Assembly: GCA_016861105.1 (NCBI GenBank)
Contig: BOKS01000019.1
Location: 1-63,124 of the forward strand
Reading direction: 5' to 3'
From: Betaproteobacteria bacterium
GTDB lineage: Bacteria > Pseudomonadota > Gammaproteobacteria > Burkholderiales > Casimicrobiaceae
DNA: 63,124 bases
The stretch's first letter is position 1, and each line of letters opens with the position of its first letter. The notes beneath the pieces are model-generated. The model searched no databases and was not told the DNA's origin. It was given only the letters and a program-made list of their open reading frames with translations. A program made the translations under genes and the position numbers. Shown here one piece after another: positions 53,152-61,688 of the stretch.

Positions 53152-53970
53152 ATGAACGCCACCGACAAGTTCCTCCTCCTCCCCGACACCCAGGCGCTGC
53201 CCGACCTGCGGCGCATGCCGATCCAGAAGGTCGGCATCCGCGACCTGCGCTACCCCATGCGCATCCGCGGCGCGGACGCCGAGGCGCAGAGCGTGCTGGC
53301 GACGCTGCAGATGACGGTGGGCCTGCCGCACGACGTCAAGGGCACGCACATGTCGCGCTTCGTCGAGGTGCTCGAGCGCCACCGCGAGCCGCTCGACCTC
53401 GACGGCTTCCGTGCTCTCTTCGACGCGATGCTCGAGCGCCTCGGGGCGGCCACCGGCCACCTGACGATGCGCTTCACCTACTTCATCCGCAAGGCCGCGC
53501 CCGTCTCGGGGGTCGAGAGCCTGCTCGACTACGACGCGACGTGGGAGGCCGCGCGCGACGCCCCCGGCGCGACGCGCGTCACCGTCGGCGTCGCCACGCC
53601 CGTCACCAGCCTGTGCCCCTGCTCGAAGAAGATCAGCGACTACGGCGCGCACAACCAGCGCTCGCTGATGACCATCCGCGCCGACGTGCACGCCGCGGGG
53701 CTCGCGCTCGAGGACCTCGCGCGGGTGGCCGAGCAGGAGGCGTCCTGCGAGGTCTGGGGCCTGCTCAAGCGCCCGGACGAGAAGTGGGTGACCGAGCGCG
53801 CCTACGACAACCCCAAGTTCGTCGAGGACCTCGTGCGCGACATCGCGCTGCGGCTCGCCGACGACGCGCGCATCGGCGCGTTCCGCGTCGCGAGCGAGAA
53901 CTTCGAGTCGATCCACAACCACTCCGTGTACGCCGAGATCGAGGGACGCGGCGCGGCGCCGGCCGCCTGA
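53152..53970 (+). CDS. folE2: GTP cyclohydrolase IB (FolE2)
   Basis: This 272-residue enzyme carries the FolE2 metal motif SLCPCSKKISDYGAHNQRS, the middle motif THMSRFVEVLERH and the C-terminal ENFESIHNHSVYAEIEG. FolE2 makes dihydroneopterin triphosphate, the pterin precursor of folate and of some photolyase antenna chromophores, and works without zinc. It lies 110 bases after the GPx gene on the same strand. Confidence 0.95.
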   Translation: MNATDKFLLLPDTQALPDLRRMPIQKVGIRDLRYPMRIRGADAEAQSVLATLQMTVGLPHDVKGTHMSRFVEVLERHREPLDLDGFRALFDAMLERLGAATGHLTMRFTYFIRKAAPVSGVESLLDYDATWEAARDAPGATRVTVGVATPVTSLCPCSKKISDYGAHNQRSLMTIRADVHAAGLALEDLARVAEQEASCEVWGLLKRPDEKWVTERAYDNPKFVEDLVRDIALRLADDARIGAFRVASENFESIHNHSVYAEIEGRGAAPAA

Positions 53971-53995
53971 CGCCGGCGCCGCCACGGAGGACGCC

Positions 53996-55276
53996 ATGCG
54001 CATCGCGATCGTGGGATCCGGCATCGCCGGGCTGGGCAGCGCGTGGCTGCTGCAGCGCCAGGGCCACGCCGTCACCGTGTTCGAGGCCGAACCGCGGGCC
54101 GGCGGGCACACGCACACCGTCGACGTCACGCTGGAGGGCGTCACGCACCCGGTGGACACGGGCTTCCTCGTGTTCAACGACCGCACGTATCCCCGCCTGA
54201 CCGCGCTCTTCGGCGAGCTCGGCGTCGCGAGCGTCGCCTCCGACATGTCGTTCTCCGTCCGCCACGACGCGCACGGCATCGAGTGGGCCGGCACGAACGC
54301 CTCCACGCTGTTCGCGCAGCGCGGCAATGCGCTGCGGCCACGCTTCTGGTGGATGCTCGCGGACGTCCTGCGCTTCAACCGCGAGACCACGGCGGGGCTG
54401 GCCGCCGGCACGCTGTCCGACGAGCCGCTCGGCGCGTTCCTCGCGCGCCGGCGCTTCGGGCCGCCGCTGCGCGACTGGTACCTGCTGCCGATGGCGGCGG
54501 CGATCTGGTCGTCGCCGCAGCGCGAGATCCTCGACTTCCCGCTCGCCACGTTCGTGCGCTTCTGCCACAACCACGGCCTGCTCTCGCTGCGCGACCGCCC
54601 GCAGTGGCGGACGGTGGTCGGCGGCGGGCGCACGTACGTCGACCGCCTCGTCGCCGGGCTGCCCGACGTGCGCCTCGGCTGCCCGGTGCTGCGCGTCCAG
54701 CGGCGCGCCGACGGCGTGACGCTCGACGCCTTCGGCCACGTTCACGAGCGGTACGACGCCGTCGTCCTCGCCTGCCACAGCGACCAGGCGCTGGCCCTGC
54801 TGCACGACGCCTCCCCGCGCGAGCGCGCATTGCTCGGCGCCGTCCGCTACCAGCGCAACCGCGTCGTGCTGCACACCGACGCGTCGCTGCTGCCGCGCAG
54901 CCGGCGCGCCTGGTCGGCGTGGAACCACCTCGCCGTCGAGGGCGACGACGGCTCGCGGCCGGTCGCCGTCTCCTACCTGGTCAACAAGCTGCAGCCGCTG
55001 CCCTTCGACACGCCGGTGATCGTCACGCTGAACCCGCCGTTCGACCCGGATCCGCGCCTGACGCTGCGGGAGTTCGCGTACGACCATCCGCTCCTCGACG
55101 TGGCCGCCGTCGGCGCGCAGCGCGCCCTCGCCGCGCTCCAGGGCGAGCGCCGCACCTGGTTCGCCGGCGCGTGGCTCGGCCACGGCTTCCACGAGGACGG
55201 GCTCGCCTCCGCGCACGCGGTGGCCGCCGGCATCGGGTCGGCGGCCGACGCCGACGCGCAACGGATCGCGGCATGA
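53996..55276 (+). CDS. FAD/NAD(P)-binding oxidoreductase of the light cluster
   Basis: This is a 426-residue flavin amine-oxidase-fold protein. The dinucleotide motif is RIAIVGSGIAGLGSAWLLQ, followed by VFEAEPRAGGHTHTVDV and VDTGFLVFN. Proteins of this family precede DUF1365 and CFA synthase genes in many proteobacteria and actinobacteria; a role in modifying unsaturated fatty acids is suspected. It is coupled to DUF1365 by ATGA (55273-55276). Confidence 0.88.
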   Translation: MRIAIVGSGIAGLGSAWLLQRQGHAVTVFEAEPRAGGHTHTVDVTLEGVTHPVDTGFLVFNDRTYPRLTALFGELGVASVASDMSFSVRHDAHGIEWAGTNASTLFAQRGNALRPRFWWMLADVLRFNRETTAGLAAGTLSDEPLGAFLARRRFGPPLRDWYLLPMAAAIWSSPQREILDFPLATFVRFCHNHGLLSLRDRPQWRTVVGGGRTYVDRLVAGLPDVRLGCPVLRVQRRADGVTLDAFGHVHERYDAVVLACHSDQALALLHDASPRERALLGAVRYQRNRVVLHTDASLLPRSRRAWSAWNHLAVEGDDGSRPVAVSYLVNKLQPLPFDTPVIVTLNPPFDPDPRLTLREFAYDHPLLDVAAVGAQRALAALQGERRTWFAGAWLGHGFHEDGLASAHAVAAGIGSAADADAQRIAA

Positions 55277-56082
55277 GGTCCGGTTCGTCGCGTGGGGACA
55301 CGGGCGCGCTCCCGGCGCTGGTCGAAGGCGCGGTCATGCACCGCCGCGAGCGGCCCGCGCGCAACGCCTTCACCTACCCGGCGTTCTGCCTGCGCATCCC
55401 GCTGTCGGCGATCGGGCGGCTGCCGGCGCTCGGCATCGCGCACAACCGCCCGGGCATCGTCTCGTTCCACGACCGCGACCACGGTGCGCGCGACGGTTCA
55501 CCGCTGCTGCCGTGGATCCGCAGCCTGCTCGCGGCCGAGCGCGTCGACGCCGACGGGGAGATCGAGCTCTACGCGTTCCCGCGCATGCTGGGGTACGCTT
55601 TCAAGCCCGTGAGCTTCTGGGTGTGCCGCGACCGGGAGGGTGGCGTGCGGGCCGTGCTCGCCGAGGTCAACAACACGTTCGGCGAGCGCCACAACTACCT
55701 CGTCGCGCACGCGGACGGCCGCGCGATCGCCGCCGGCGAGACGCTGCGCGCCCGCAAGGTCTTCCACGTGTCGCCGTTCTGCGAGGTCCGCGGCCACTAC
55801 GCGTTCCGCTTCCACTTCGACGGCGGCCGCTGGCTGGCGCGCGTCGACTACCACGACGGCCGCCCGGGCGACGACGGCCCGCTGCTCGCGACGTCGGTCT
55901 CGGGTCGCGTGCGGCCGCTCACGCGCGCGGCCGTCCGCGCGCTGCTGCCGCGCTACCGCTGGTTCACGCTCGGCGTCATCGCGCGCATCCACTGGCAGGC
56001 GGTGAAGCTGTGGGCCAAGCGCGTGCCGTTCTTCCCCAAGCCGGCACCGCCGGCGCTGCCGACCACCCGCTTGACGCCATGA
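55273..56082 (+). CDS. DUF1365 protein
   Basis: The 269-residue protein has the family core PALVEGAVMHRRERPARNAFTY, FPRMLGYAFKPVSFWVCRD and EVNNTFGERHNYLV. KVFHVSPFCEVRGHYAFRF follows. It is always neighboured by the flavin oxidoreductase and CFA synthase, which suggests a common lipid pathway, but the reaction is unknown. It is linked on both sides by ATGA overlaps (55273-55276 and 56079-56082). Confidence 0.9.
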   Translation: MRSGSSRGDTGALPALVEGAVMHRRERPARNAFTYPAFCLRIPLSAIGRLPALGIAHNRPGIVSFHDRDHGARDGSPLLPWIRSLLAAERVDADGEIELYAFPRMLGYAFKPVSFWVCRDREGGVRAVLAEVNNTFGERHNYLVAHADGRAIAAGETLRARKVFHVSPFCEVRGHYAFRFHFDGGRWLARVDYHDGRPGDDGPLLATSVSGRVRPLTRAAVRALLPRYRWFTLGVIARIHWQAVKLWAKRVPFFPKPAPPALPTTRLTP

Positions 56083-57314
56083 CTTCGCTCGACGACCACC
56101 TCGCCCTCCCTTCCCGCGACGCCCCCGATGCGCGCACGGGCCGCATGCCGTCCGCGGCGCGCCTCCTCGTCGCGCTGCTGGGCGGCCTGCGCCACGGCGC
56201 GCTGCACCTGCGCCTGCCCGACGGCACGACACGGCGCTTCGGACGCGGTGGCGACGAGCCCCCGGCCGTGCTGGCGATGCGCGACTGGCGCGTGGCCGCC
56301 GACACGCTGAAGGGGGGCGACGTCGGGTTCGCCGAGGCCTACATGCGCGGCGGCTGGGACACCCCCGACCTCCCGCGGCTGCTCACCGTGCTCGCGGCGA
56401 ACCAGGCGGCGCTCGAGCGCGCATTCTTCGGCCGCGGCCTCGCCGCGTGGCTCGCGCGGCTGCGCCACCTGCTCCGCGCGAACACGCGCCGCCAGGCGAA
56501 GCGCAACATCGTCGCGCACTACGACCTCGGCAACGACTTCTACCGGCTGTGGCTCGACCCGTCGATGACGTACTCGTCGGCGCTCTACGGGGGCGAGGCT
56601 CGGTCGCTGCACGACGCGCAGCAGGCGAAGTACCGCCGCATCCTCGCGATGCTCGCGCTGCCGCCGGGCGCGCACGTCCTCGAGATCGGCTGCGGCTGGG
56701 GCGGGTTCGCGGAGGTCGCCGCGCGCGCGGGCCACCGCGTCACCGGCCTGTCGCTGTCCGACGCGCAGACCGCGTACGCGCGCGAGCGGCTCGCGCGCGC
56801 GGGCCTCGCCGCGCAGGTCGACTTCCGCGTGCAGGACTACCGCGACGAGCGCGGCCGCTACGACGGCGTCGTCTCCATCGAGATGATCGAGGCGGTGGGT
56901 GAGCGCTGGTGGCCGGCGTACTTCGCCAAGGTCCGCGACGCGCTGCGCCCCGGCGGCCGCGCCTGCATCCAGGCGATCACGATCGACGGCGCGAAGTTCG
57001 AGCGCTACCGGCGCGAGACGGACTTCATCCAGCAGTACGTCTTCCCGGGCGGCATGCTCCCCTCGCCGGCGCGACTGCACGAGGAGGCGCGCGGCGCGGG
57101 CCTCGCCTGCGAGGACGTCCGCACGTTCGGCGACGACTACGAGCGCACGCTGCGCGCGTGGCTCGACGCGTTCGACGCGCGCGCGGACACCGTGCGCGCG
57201 CAGGGCTTCGACGAGCGCTTCGTCCGCTGCTGGCGCTTCTACCTCGCCTACTGCATCGCCGGTTTCGCCACGAGGTCCACCGATGTCGGCCACTACACGT
57301 TCGTTTGTCCGTAG
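56079..57314 (+). CDS. cfa: Cyclopropane-fatty-acyl-phospholipid synthase family protein
   Basis: This 411-residue SAM enzyme has the CFA landmarks RNIVAHYDLGNDFYRLWLDPSMTYSSALY, the SAM loop VLEIGCGWGGFAEVAAR, and SIEMIEAVGERWWPAYF. YVFPGGMLPSP follows. It adds methylene bridges to unsaturated membrane acyl chains, making them less sensitive to oxidation. The gene overlaps DUF1365 and its end overlaps the next gene by 32 bases. Confidence 0.92.
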   Translation: MTSLDDHLALPSRDAPDARTGRMPSAARLLVALLGGLRHGALHLRLPDGTTRRFGRGGDEPPAVLAMRDWRVAADTLKGGDVGFAEAYMRGGWDTPDLPRLLTVLAANQAALERAFFGRGLAAWLARLRHLLRANTRRQAKRNIVAHYDLGNDFYRLWLDPSMTYSSALYGGEARSLHDAQQAKYRRILAMLALPPGAHVLEIGCGWGGFAEVAARAGHRVTGLSLSDAQTAYARERLARAGLAAQVDFRVQDYRDERGRYDGVVSIEMIEAVGERWWPAYFAKVRDALRPGGRACIQAITIDGAKFERYRRETDFIQQYVFPGGMLPSPARLHEEARGAGLACEDVRTFGDDYERTLRAWLDAFDARADTVRAQGFDERFVRCWRFYLAYCIAGFATRSTDVGHYTFVCP

Positions 57315-57840
57315 CCTCGCCGGCGCGCTCGCGCTCGCGGCAGCGTCCGCCCTCGCCACCGTGCCCGCCGCAGCACCTCCGCTGCCCCCGACGGTCGCGT
57401 CGCTGCTGCCGCAGGCGCGCGCGCAGGGCGGGGGCGAGCTGACGTGGTTCGGCCTGCCGATCTACCACGGCTACCTGTGGTCGACGGGCGGCGGCTTCTC
57501 GTTCGACGCGCCGTTCGCGCTCGACCTGCACTACCAGCGTCCGCTCGCCGGCCGGGCCATCGCGCAGCGCAGCGTCGAGGAGATCGCGAAGCTCGGTTTC
57601 GGCGACGCGGCGGACCACGCGCGCTGGGGCGACGCCATGGCCCGTCTGTTTCCCGACGTGCGCCGCGGCGACCACCTGACCGGCGTGCACGTGCCCGGCC
57701 GCGGCGTGCGCTTCTTCCACAACGGACGGCCGCTCGGCGAGATCGCGGACGCGGACTTCGCGCGCGCGTTCTTCGGCATCTGGCTCGACGCGCGCACGTC
57801 GCGGCCGGACTTCCGCCGCCGGCTGCTCGGGCAGGCATGA
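57283..57840 (+). CDS. Exported chalcone-isomerase-like protein of the light operon
   Basis: The 185-residue product has a signal peptide (MSATTRSFVRSLAGALALAAA). The core resembles chalcone-isomerase-like proteins: LTWFGLPIYHGYLW, FALDLHYQRPLAGRAIAQRSVEEI, GDHLTGVHVPGRGVRFFHNG and ADFARAFFGIWLD. It probably binds a lipid or fatty acid. The start lies 32 bases inside the CFA gene. It is distinct from, but the same family as, the protein at 10413-10973. Confidence 0.8.
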   Translation: MSATTRSFVRSLAGALALAAASALATVPAAAPPLPPTVASLLPQARAQGGGELTWFGLPIYHGYLWSTGGGFSFDAPFALDLHYQRPLAGRAIAQRSVEEIAKLGFGDAADHARWGDAMARLFPDVRRGDHLTGVHVPGRGVRFFHNGRPLGEIADADFARAFFGIWLDARTSRPDFRRRLLGQA

Positions 57841-58007
57841 GGACGAAGGGCCGATTCGGGCCGCCGGCGCGCGCGGGGCGACCGCCCGGCCCGCAGGGCG
57901 CGACCGCGCGTGCAGGCGGCGGCCGACGCCGCGGTGGTGCGCCGGTCGACACGAGCGAGGAAGGCCGCGGACCCGCCCGGAAGGGCGCAGCGCGGGTCGT
58001 CCGGTGA
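57837..58007 (+). CDS. Possible small Arg/Gly-rich protein between coupled genes
   Basis: This 56-codon frame starts in ATGA with the preceding stop codon and ends in GTGA with the start of the MFS gene, exactly like the other junctions of this operon. The product is Arg/Gly/Pro-rich (MRTKGRFGPPARAGRPPG at the start) and has no recognisable domain. The codons show the same high GC3 as spurious frames here, so it may be only the spacer between two genes. Other clusters of this type have further small genes here. Confidence 0.3.
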   Translation: MRTKGRFGPPARAGRPPGPQGATARAGGGRRRGGAPVDTSEEGRGPARKGAARVVR

Positions 58008-59305
58008 GCGAGGCCCTGGCCGCGCACCAAGCCGCACCCGCGCACCGGCTGCCCGCCGGCACGCTGGTCGCGTACGGCCTGTTGGGGCTGCCGCTGGCGA
58101 TGGCCGCGCTCCCGCTGTACGTGCACCTGCCGCGCTTCTACGGCGAGCACCTCGGCGTGGGGCTGGGTGCGCTGGGCGCCCTGCTGCTCGCGCTGCGCCT
58201 CGCCGACGCGCTGCTCGACCCGCTGCTCGGCGCGTGGAGCGACCGTGCGCGCTCGCGCCGCGCGCTCGTCGCGCTCGCCGTTCCGGTGCTCGCCGCCGGC
58301 ATGGTCGCGCTGTTCGCTCCCCCGGTGCGCGGCGAGGCGGCGCTGCTCGCGTGGCTCGGCGCCGCGCTCGCACTCGTGTACCTCGCCTTCAGCCTCGCGA
58401 CGATCAACCACAACGCGTGGGGCGCGGAGCTGTCCGACGACCCGGTCGAGCGCACGCGCATCACCGCCGCGCGCGAGGGGCTCGCGCTGGGCGGGGTGGT
58501 CCTCGCGAGCGTCGTGCCGGCCATGCTCGGTGGGGAGGGAGGCGACGCCGCAGGCCTGCCGCGCTTCGCGTGGCTGTTCGTCGCGCTGGCGCTGGGTTGC
58601 CTCGCGTGCCTGTTCGCGGCCCCGGCGGGGACGCGCGCGCCGGCGCCGCGCCGGCCGCTCTTCGCGGGGATGCTCGCGCCGCTGCGCGACCCGCTGTTCG
58701 CGCCGCTGCTCGCCGTGTTCGTCGCCAACGGCATCGCCTCGGCGATTCCGGCGACGCTGGTGCTGTTCTTCGTCGCCGACGTGCTGCAGGCGGAGTCGCG
58801 CCAGGGCACGTTCCTCGCGCTCTACTTCCTCGCCGGCGCGGCCGGCATGCCGCTGTGGATCCGGCTGTCCGCGGCGATCGGCAAGCTGCGAGCCTGGGGG
58901 ATCGCGATGCTGGCCGCGATCGCCGCGTTCGTCTGGGCCGCTCTGCTCGGCGCCGGCGATGCGCAGGCGTTCGCCGCGATCTGCGTGCTGTCGGGGCTCG
59001 CGCTCGGGGCCGACCTCGCGCTGCCGCCGTCGATCCTCGCCGACGTGATCGGCCGGCGTCCGGGCCCGGCGCCGACCGGCGCCTACTTCGGCGCGTGGAC
59101 GCTGGCCACGAAGCTCAACCTCGCGCTGGCCGCCGGGATCGCGCTGCCGCTGCTCGCAGCGCTCGGCTACGCGCCCGGGGCGGACGACCCCTCGGCGCTG
59201 CGCGCGCTCGCCCTCGTCTACGCCGCGCTGCCCTGCGCACTCAAGCTCGTCGCCGTCGCCGCACTCGCGTGGTTCGCGCGGCGCACCCGCGGAGTCCTCC
59301 GATGA
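58004..59305 (+). CDS. MFS / GPH-type membrane carrier
   Basis: The 433-residue protein has 12 predicted membrane segments and the GPH/MFS loop motif LRLADALLDPLLGAWSDRARSRR between helices 2 and 3. It also has the ELSDDPVERTRI segment seen in the carriers of this cluster. The substrate is unknown. The GTG start overlaps the previous frame's stop, and the stop overlaps the next ATG (ATGA at 59302-59305). Confidence 0.87.
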   Translation: MSEALAAHQAAPAHRLPAGTLVAYGLLGLPLAMAALPLYVHLPRFYGEHLGVGLGALGALLLALRLADALLDPLLGAWSDRARSRRALVALAVPVLAAGMVALFAPPVRGEAALLAWLGAALALVYLAFSLATINHNAWGAELSDDPVERTRITAAREGLALGGVVLASVVPAMLGGEGGDAAGLPRFAWLFVALALGCLACLFAAPAGTRAPAPRRPLFAGMLAPLRDPLFAPLLAVFVANGIASAIPATLVLFFVADVLQAESRQGTFLALYFLAGAAGMPLWIRLSAAIGKLRAWGIAMLAAIAAFVWAALLGAGDAQAFAAICVLSGLALGADLALPPSILADVIGRRPGPAPTGAYFGAWTLATKLNLALAAGIALPLLAALGYAPGADDPSALRALALVYAALPCALKLVAVAALAWFARRTRGVLR

Positions 59306-59820
59306 GACTCGCCATCGCAGCACTCGCCGCCGTCGTCCTCGCCGGCTGCGCTTCCGCCGACCCCGCCCGCTACCGGAGCGCCACGCCCGTGCTCGACATC
59401 GCCACCTACTTCGACGGCACCATCGACGGCTGGGGCATGTTCCAGGACCGCTCGGGCAACGTCGTCCGCCGCTTCACCGTGCGCATCGACGCGCGCTGGG
59501 AAGGCAACCGCGGGGTCCTCGACGAGCACTTCGTGTTCGACGACGGCGAGCGGCAGAACCGCGTGTGGGCGCTGGTCAGGGACGGCGACCGCTACACCGG
59601 CACCGCCGGCGACGTCGTGGGGACCGGCACCGGCGTGCAGCAAGGCAACGCGTTCAACCTCAGGTACGTGCTCGCGCTGCCGGCCGGGGGACGCGTGTGG
59701 CACGTCGACATGGACGACTGGATGTGGGCCGTCGACGAGCGCACCGTGCTCAACCGCACGACGATGACGAAGTTCGGCTTCCGCGTCGGCGAGGTCACGC
59801 TCGCCTTCCGCAAGCGCTGA
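59302..59820 (+). CDS. DUF3833 lipoprotein
   Basis: This 172-residue protein has the lipobox LAGC after a short signal. Its core follows the DUF3833 pattern: ATYFDGTIDGWGMFQDRSGNVVRRFTV, then DEHFVFDDGERQNRVW and DWMWAVDERTVLNRTTMTKFGFRVGEVTLAF. It probably sits in the outer membrane and may bind lipid. It is a usual member of these light clusters. Confidence 0.9.
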   Translation: MRLAIAALAAVVLAGCASADPARYRSATPVLDIATYFDGTIDGWGMFQDRSGNVVRRFTVRIDARWEGNRGVLDEHFVFDDGERQNRVWALVRDGDRYTGTAGDVVGTGTGVQQGNAFNLRYVLALPAGGRVWHVDMDDWMWAVDERTVLNRTTMTKFGFRVGEVTLAFRKR

Positions 59821-59823
59821 CCG

Positions 59824-60612
59824 ATGCTCCGGCCGCTGAATCCGTCCCTTCCTCCGTGGCGCGAGATGCGCGCCTGGATCGTCGGCGCCTCCAGCGGCAT
59901 CGGCGCGGCGGTCGCGCGAGCGCTCCTCGAGCGCGGCGCGCACGTCGCGCTGTCCGCGCGCAGCGCGGACGGGCTGCGCGAGGCGGCCGGAGCGTACCTC
60001 GCGCAGGGGACGGCGGTGCTAGAGCCGCTGGACTTCACCGACGGCACCGCCGTCGCAGGGGCGTGGAAGCGCGTCGCCGGGCGCTTCGGGCACGTCGACC
60101 TGGTGCTGATCGTCGCGGGCACGCACCAGGAGATCCGCGCGTGGGAGCTGACCGACCGCGACGCGCGCGCGCTGCTCGAGACGAACCTGCACGGACCGAT
60201 CGGCACGGTCGCCGCGATCGTCCCCGGGCTGCTGGCGCAGGGGCGCGGGGCCATCGGCATCGTGTCCTCGCTCGCCGGCTACCGCGGGCTGCCGAAGGCG
60301 CTGGTCTACGGCGCGTCGAAGGCGGCGCTGATCAACTTCGCCGAGACGCTCTACCTCGACCTTCGTCCGCGCAACGTCGGCGTGTACCTGATCAATCCCG
60401 GCTTCGTGAAGACGCCGCTCACCGACCGCAACCGCTTCCGCATGCCGCACCTGATCGGCGCGGACGAAGCGGCGCGCGCGATCCTCGCCGGGCTTCGGCG
60501 CGGCGACTTCGAGATCGCGTTCCCGCGCGCGTTCGCGCGCCAGCTCGCGCTGCTGCGGCACCTGCCGTACCGGCTCTATTTCGCGGCCGTGCGCCGCGCG
60601 ACCGGGCTGTGA
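59824..60612 (+). CDS. Short-chain dehydrogenase/reductase
   Basis: The 262-residue SDR has the cofactor motif IVGASSGIGAAVARAL, the catalytic Ser and Y-x3-K in GIVSSLAGYRGLPKALVYGASKAAL, and NPGFVKTPLT. The substrate is unknown. The stop overlaps the GTG start of the next gene (GTGA). It starts 3 bases after the DUF3833 gene. Confidence 0.9.
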   Translation: MLRPLNPSLPPWREMRAWIVGASSGIGAAVARALLERGAHVALSARSADGLREAAGAYLAQGTAVLEPLDFTDGTAVAGAWKRVAGRFGHVDLVLIVAGTHQEIRAWELTDRDARALLETNLHGPIGTVAAIVPGLLAQGRGAIGIVSSLAGYRGLPKALVYGASKAALINFAETLYLDLRPRNVGVYLINPGFVKTPLTDRNRFRMPHLIGADEAARAILAGLRRGDFEIAFPRAFARQLALLRHLPYRLYFAAVRRATGL

Positions 60613-61049
60613 ACGCGCCCGACGTCCGCGCGGCCGTGGAGCGGGTCCGCGCTTTCTACGAGGCGCTCGCGCCGGGCGACGTCGAGCGGCTCGGCGAGGT
60701 CTACGCGCCGAACGCCTATTTCCGCGACCCCTTCAACGAGGTGCGCGGCGTCGCCGCGATCCGCGGCATCTTCGCGCGGATGTTCGAGCACCTCGACGAC
60801 TGCCGCTTCACGATCCGCGACGTGGTGGCCGACGAGCGTGGCGCGATGATCACGTGGGACCTGACGTTCCGCCTGCGACAGCTGCGGCCGCGGGAGACGC
60901 GCAGCATCCACGGCGCCTCGCACCTGCGCTTCGACGGCGGTGGCCGCGTCGTCTACCACCGCGACTACTGGGACGCGGCCGAGGAGCTCTACGCGAAGCT
61001 GCCCCTGATCGGCCCGGTGATGCGCTGGCTGCAGCGGCGGCTGGGGTAG
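60609..61049 (+). CDS. SnoaL/NTF2-like protein
   Basis: This 146-residue protein has the SnoaL-like cone fold signature: FYEALAPGDVERLGEVYAPNAYFRDPFNEVRG, a helix, then HLRFDGGGRVVYHRDYWDAAEELYAKLPLIG. Such proteins act as small isomerases or hydrolases; no substrate can be named. The start is a GTG in overlap with the SDR stop. It is the last gene of the plus-strand light operon. Confidence 0.88.
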   Translation: MNAPDVRAAVERVRAFYEALAPGDVERLGEVYAPNAYFRDPFNEVRGVAAIRGIFARMFEHLDDCRFTIRDVVADERGAMITWDLTFRLRQLRPRETRSIHGASHLRFDGGGRVVYHRDYWDAAEELYAKLPLIGPVMRWLQRRLG

Positions 61050-61065
61050 CGCCGCGGCCACGCGC

Positions 61066-61174
61066 CTACCGCAAGCGCGCGCACAGGTCGAGAACGTGCG
61101 CCACGAGCGAGTTCGATCGCCATCCCCGCGAGGATCACGTCGGCCAGCGTGGTCCCGACGACCGCGTCCGCCAT
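61066..61174 (-). pseudogene. Possible small or frameshifted gene after tspO
   Basis: An ATG at 61174 lies 4 bases after the tspO stop codon on the minus strand and starts MADAVVGTTLADVILAGMAIE, a hydrophobic helix. In frame the sequence turns Arg-rich and runs to 60989, antisense to the SnoaL-like gene. A +1 shift near 61110 would instead continue hydrophobically (LVAHVLDLCARLR) to a stop at 61066. It may be the relic of a short membrane protein, or noise. Confidence 0.25.
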
Positions 61175-61178
61175 CGTC

Positions 61179-61679
61179 TCAGCCGCCGGCCGCGAATGGC
61201 CCGTTGAGGCGCACGATCGCCAGATTGAGCACCGCCGCGAAACCGACCCACGCGAGGTACGGCGCGAGCAGCCACGCCGCGAGCGCGCGCACGCGGCCGA
61301 CGGCCACCATCACCGCGACGACCGACAGCCACAGCAGCGCGACTTCGGCGAGCGCCCAGTCGGGCCGCCTGACGCCGAAGAACAGCCAGCTCCACCCGAC
61401 GTTGAGTACTGCGTTGGCCGCGAAGGCGGCGGCGATCGCGAGCTTGCGGGACCGGTCGCGCGCGGCCCACCAGGCGAGCAGGCCCGACGCTGCCGTCAGC
61501 GCGTAGATCAGCGTCCACACCGGGCCGAACAGCCAGTCGGGCGGCTGCCACGCCGGCTTGCGCAGCGCCTGGTACCACGGCCCCGTGTCGGTCGCGAGGC
61601 CGCCGAGCACGGCGACGGCGAGCGCCGCGGCCGCGGCGAGCAGCACCGTGCGCAACCTCGACGCCCGCGACGCGCCCAT
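61179..61679 (-). CDS. tspO: TspO/MBR-family tryptophan-rich sensory protein
   Basis: The 166-residue membrane protein with five helices shows the TspO signature: TGPWYQALRKPAWQPPDWLFGPVWTLIYAL, AANAVLNVGWSWLFFGVRRPDWAL and APYLAWVGFAAVLNLAI. TspO binds porphyrins and is linked to photo-oxidative stress in Rhodobacter. It is convergent with the light operon and is often part of it. It is preceded by a 62-residue frame on the same strand. Confidence 0.93.
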   Translation of the reverse strand: MGASRASRLRTVLLAAAAALAVAVLGGLATDTGPWYQALRKPAWQPPDWLFGPVWTLIYALTAASGLLAWWAARDRSRKLAIAAAFAANAVLNVGWSWLFFGVRRPDWALAEVALLWLSVVAVMVAVGRVRALAAWLLAPYLAWVGFAAVLNLAIVRLNGPFAAGG

Positions 61680-61688
61680 CGTCGCGCT

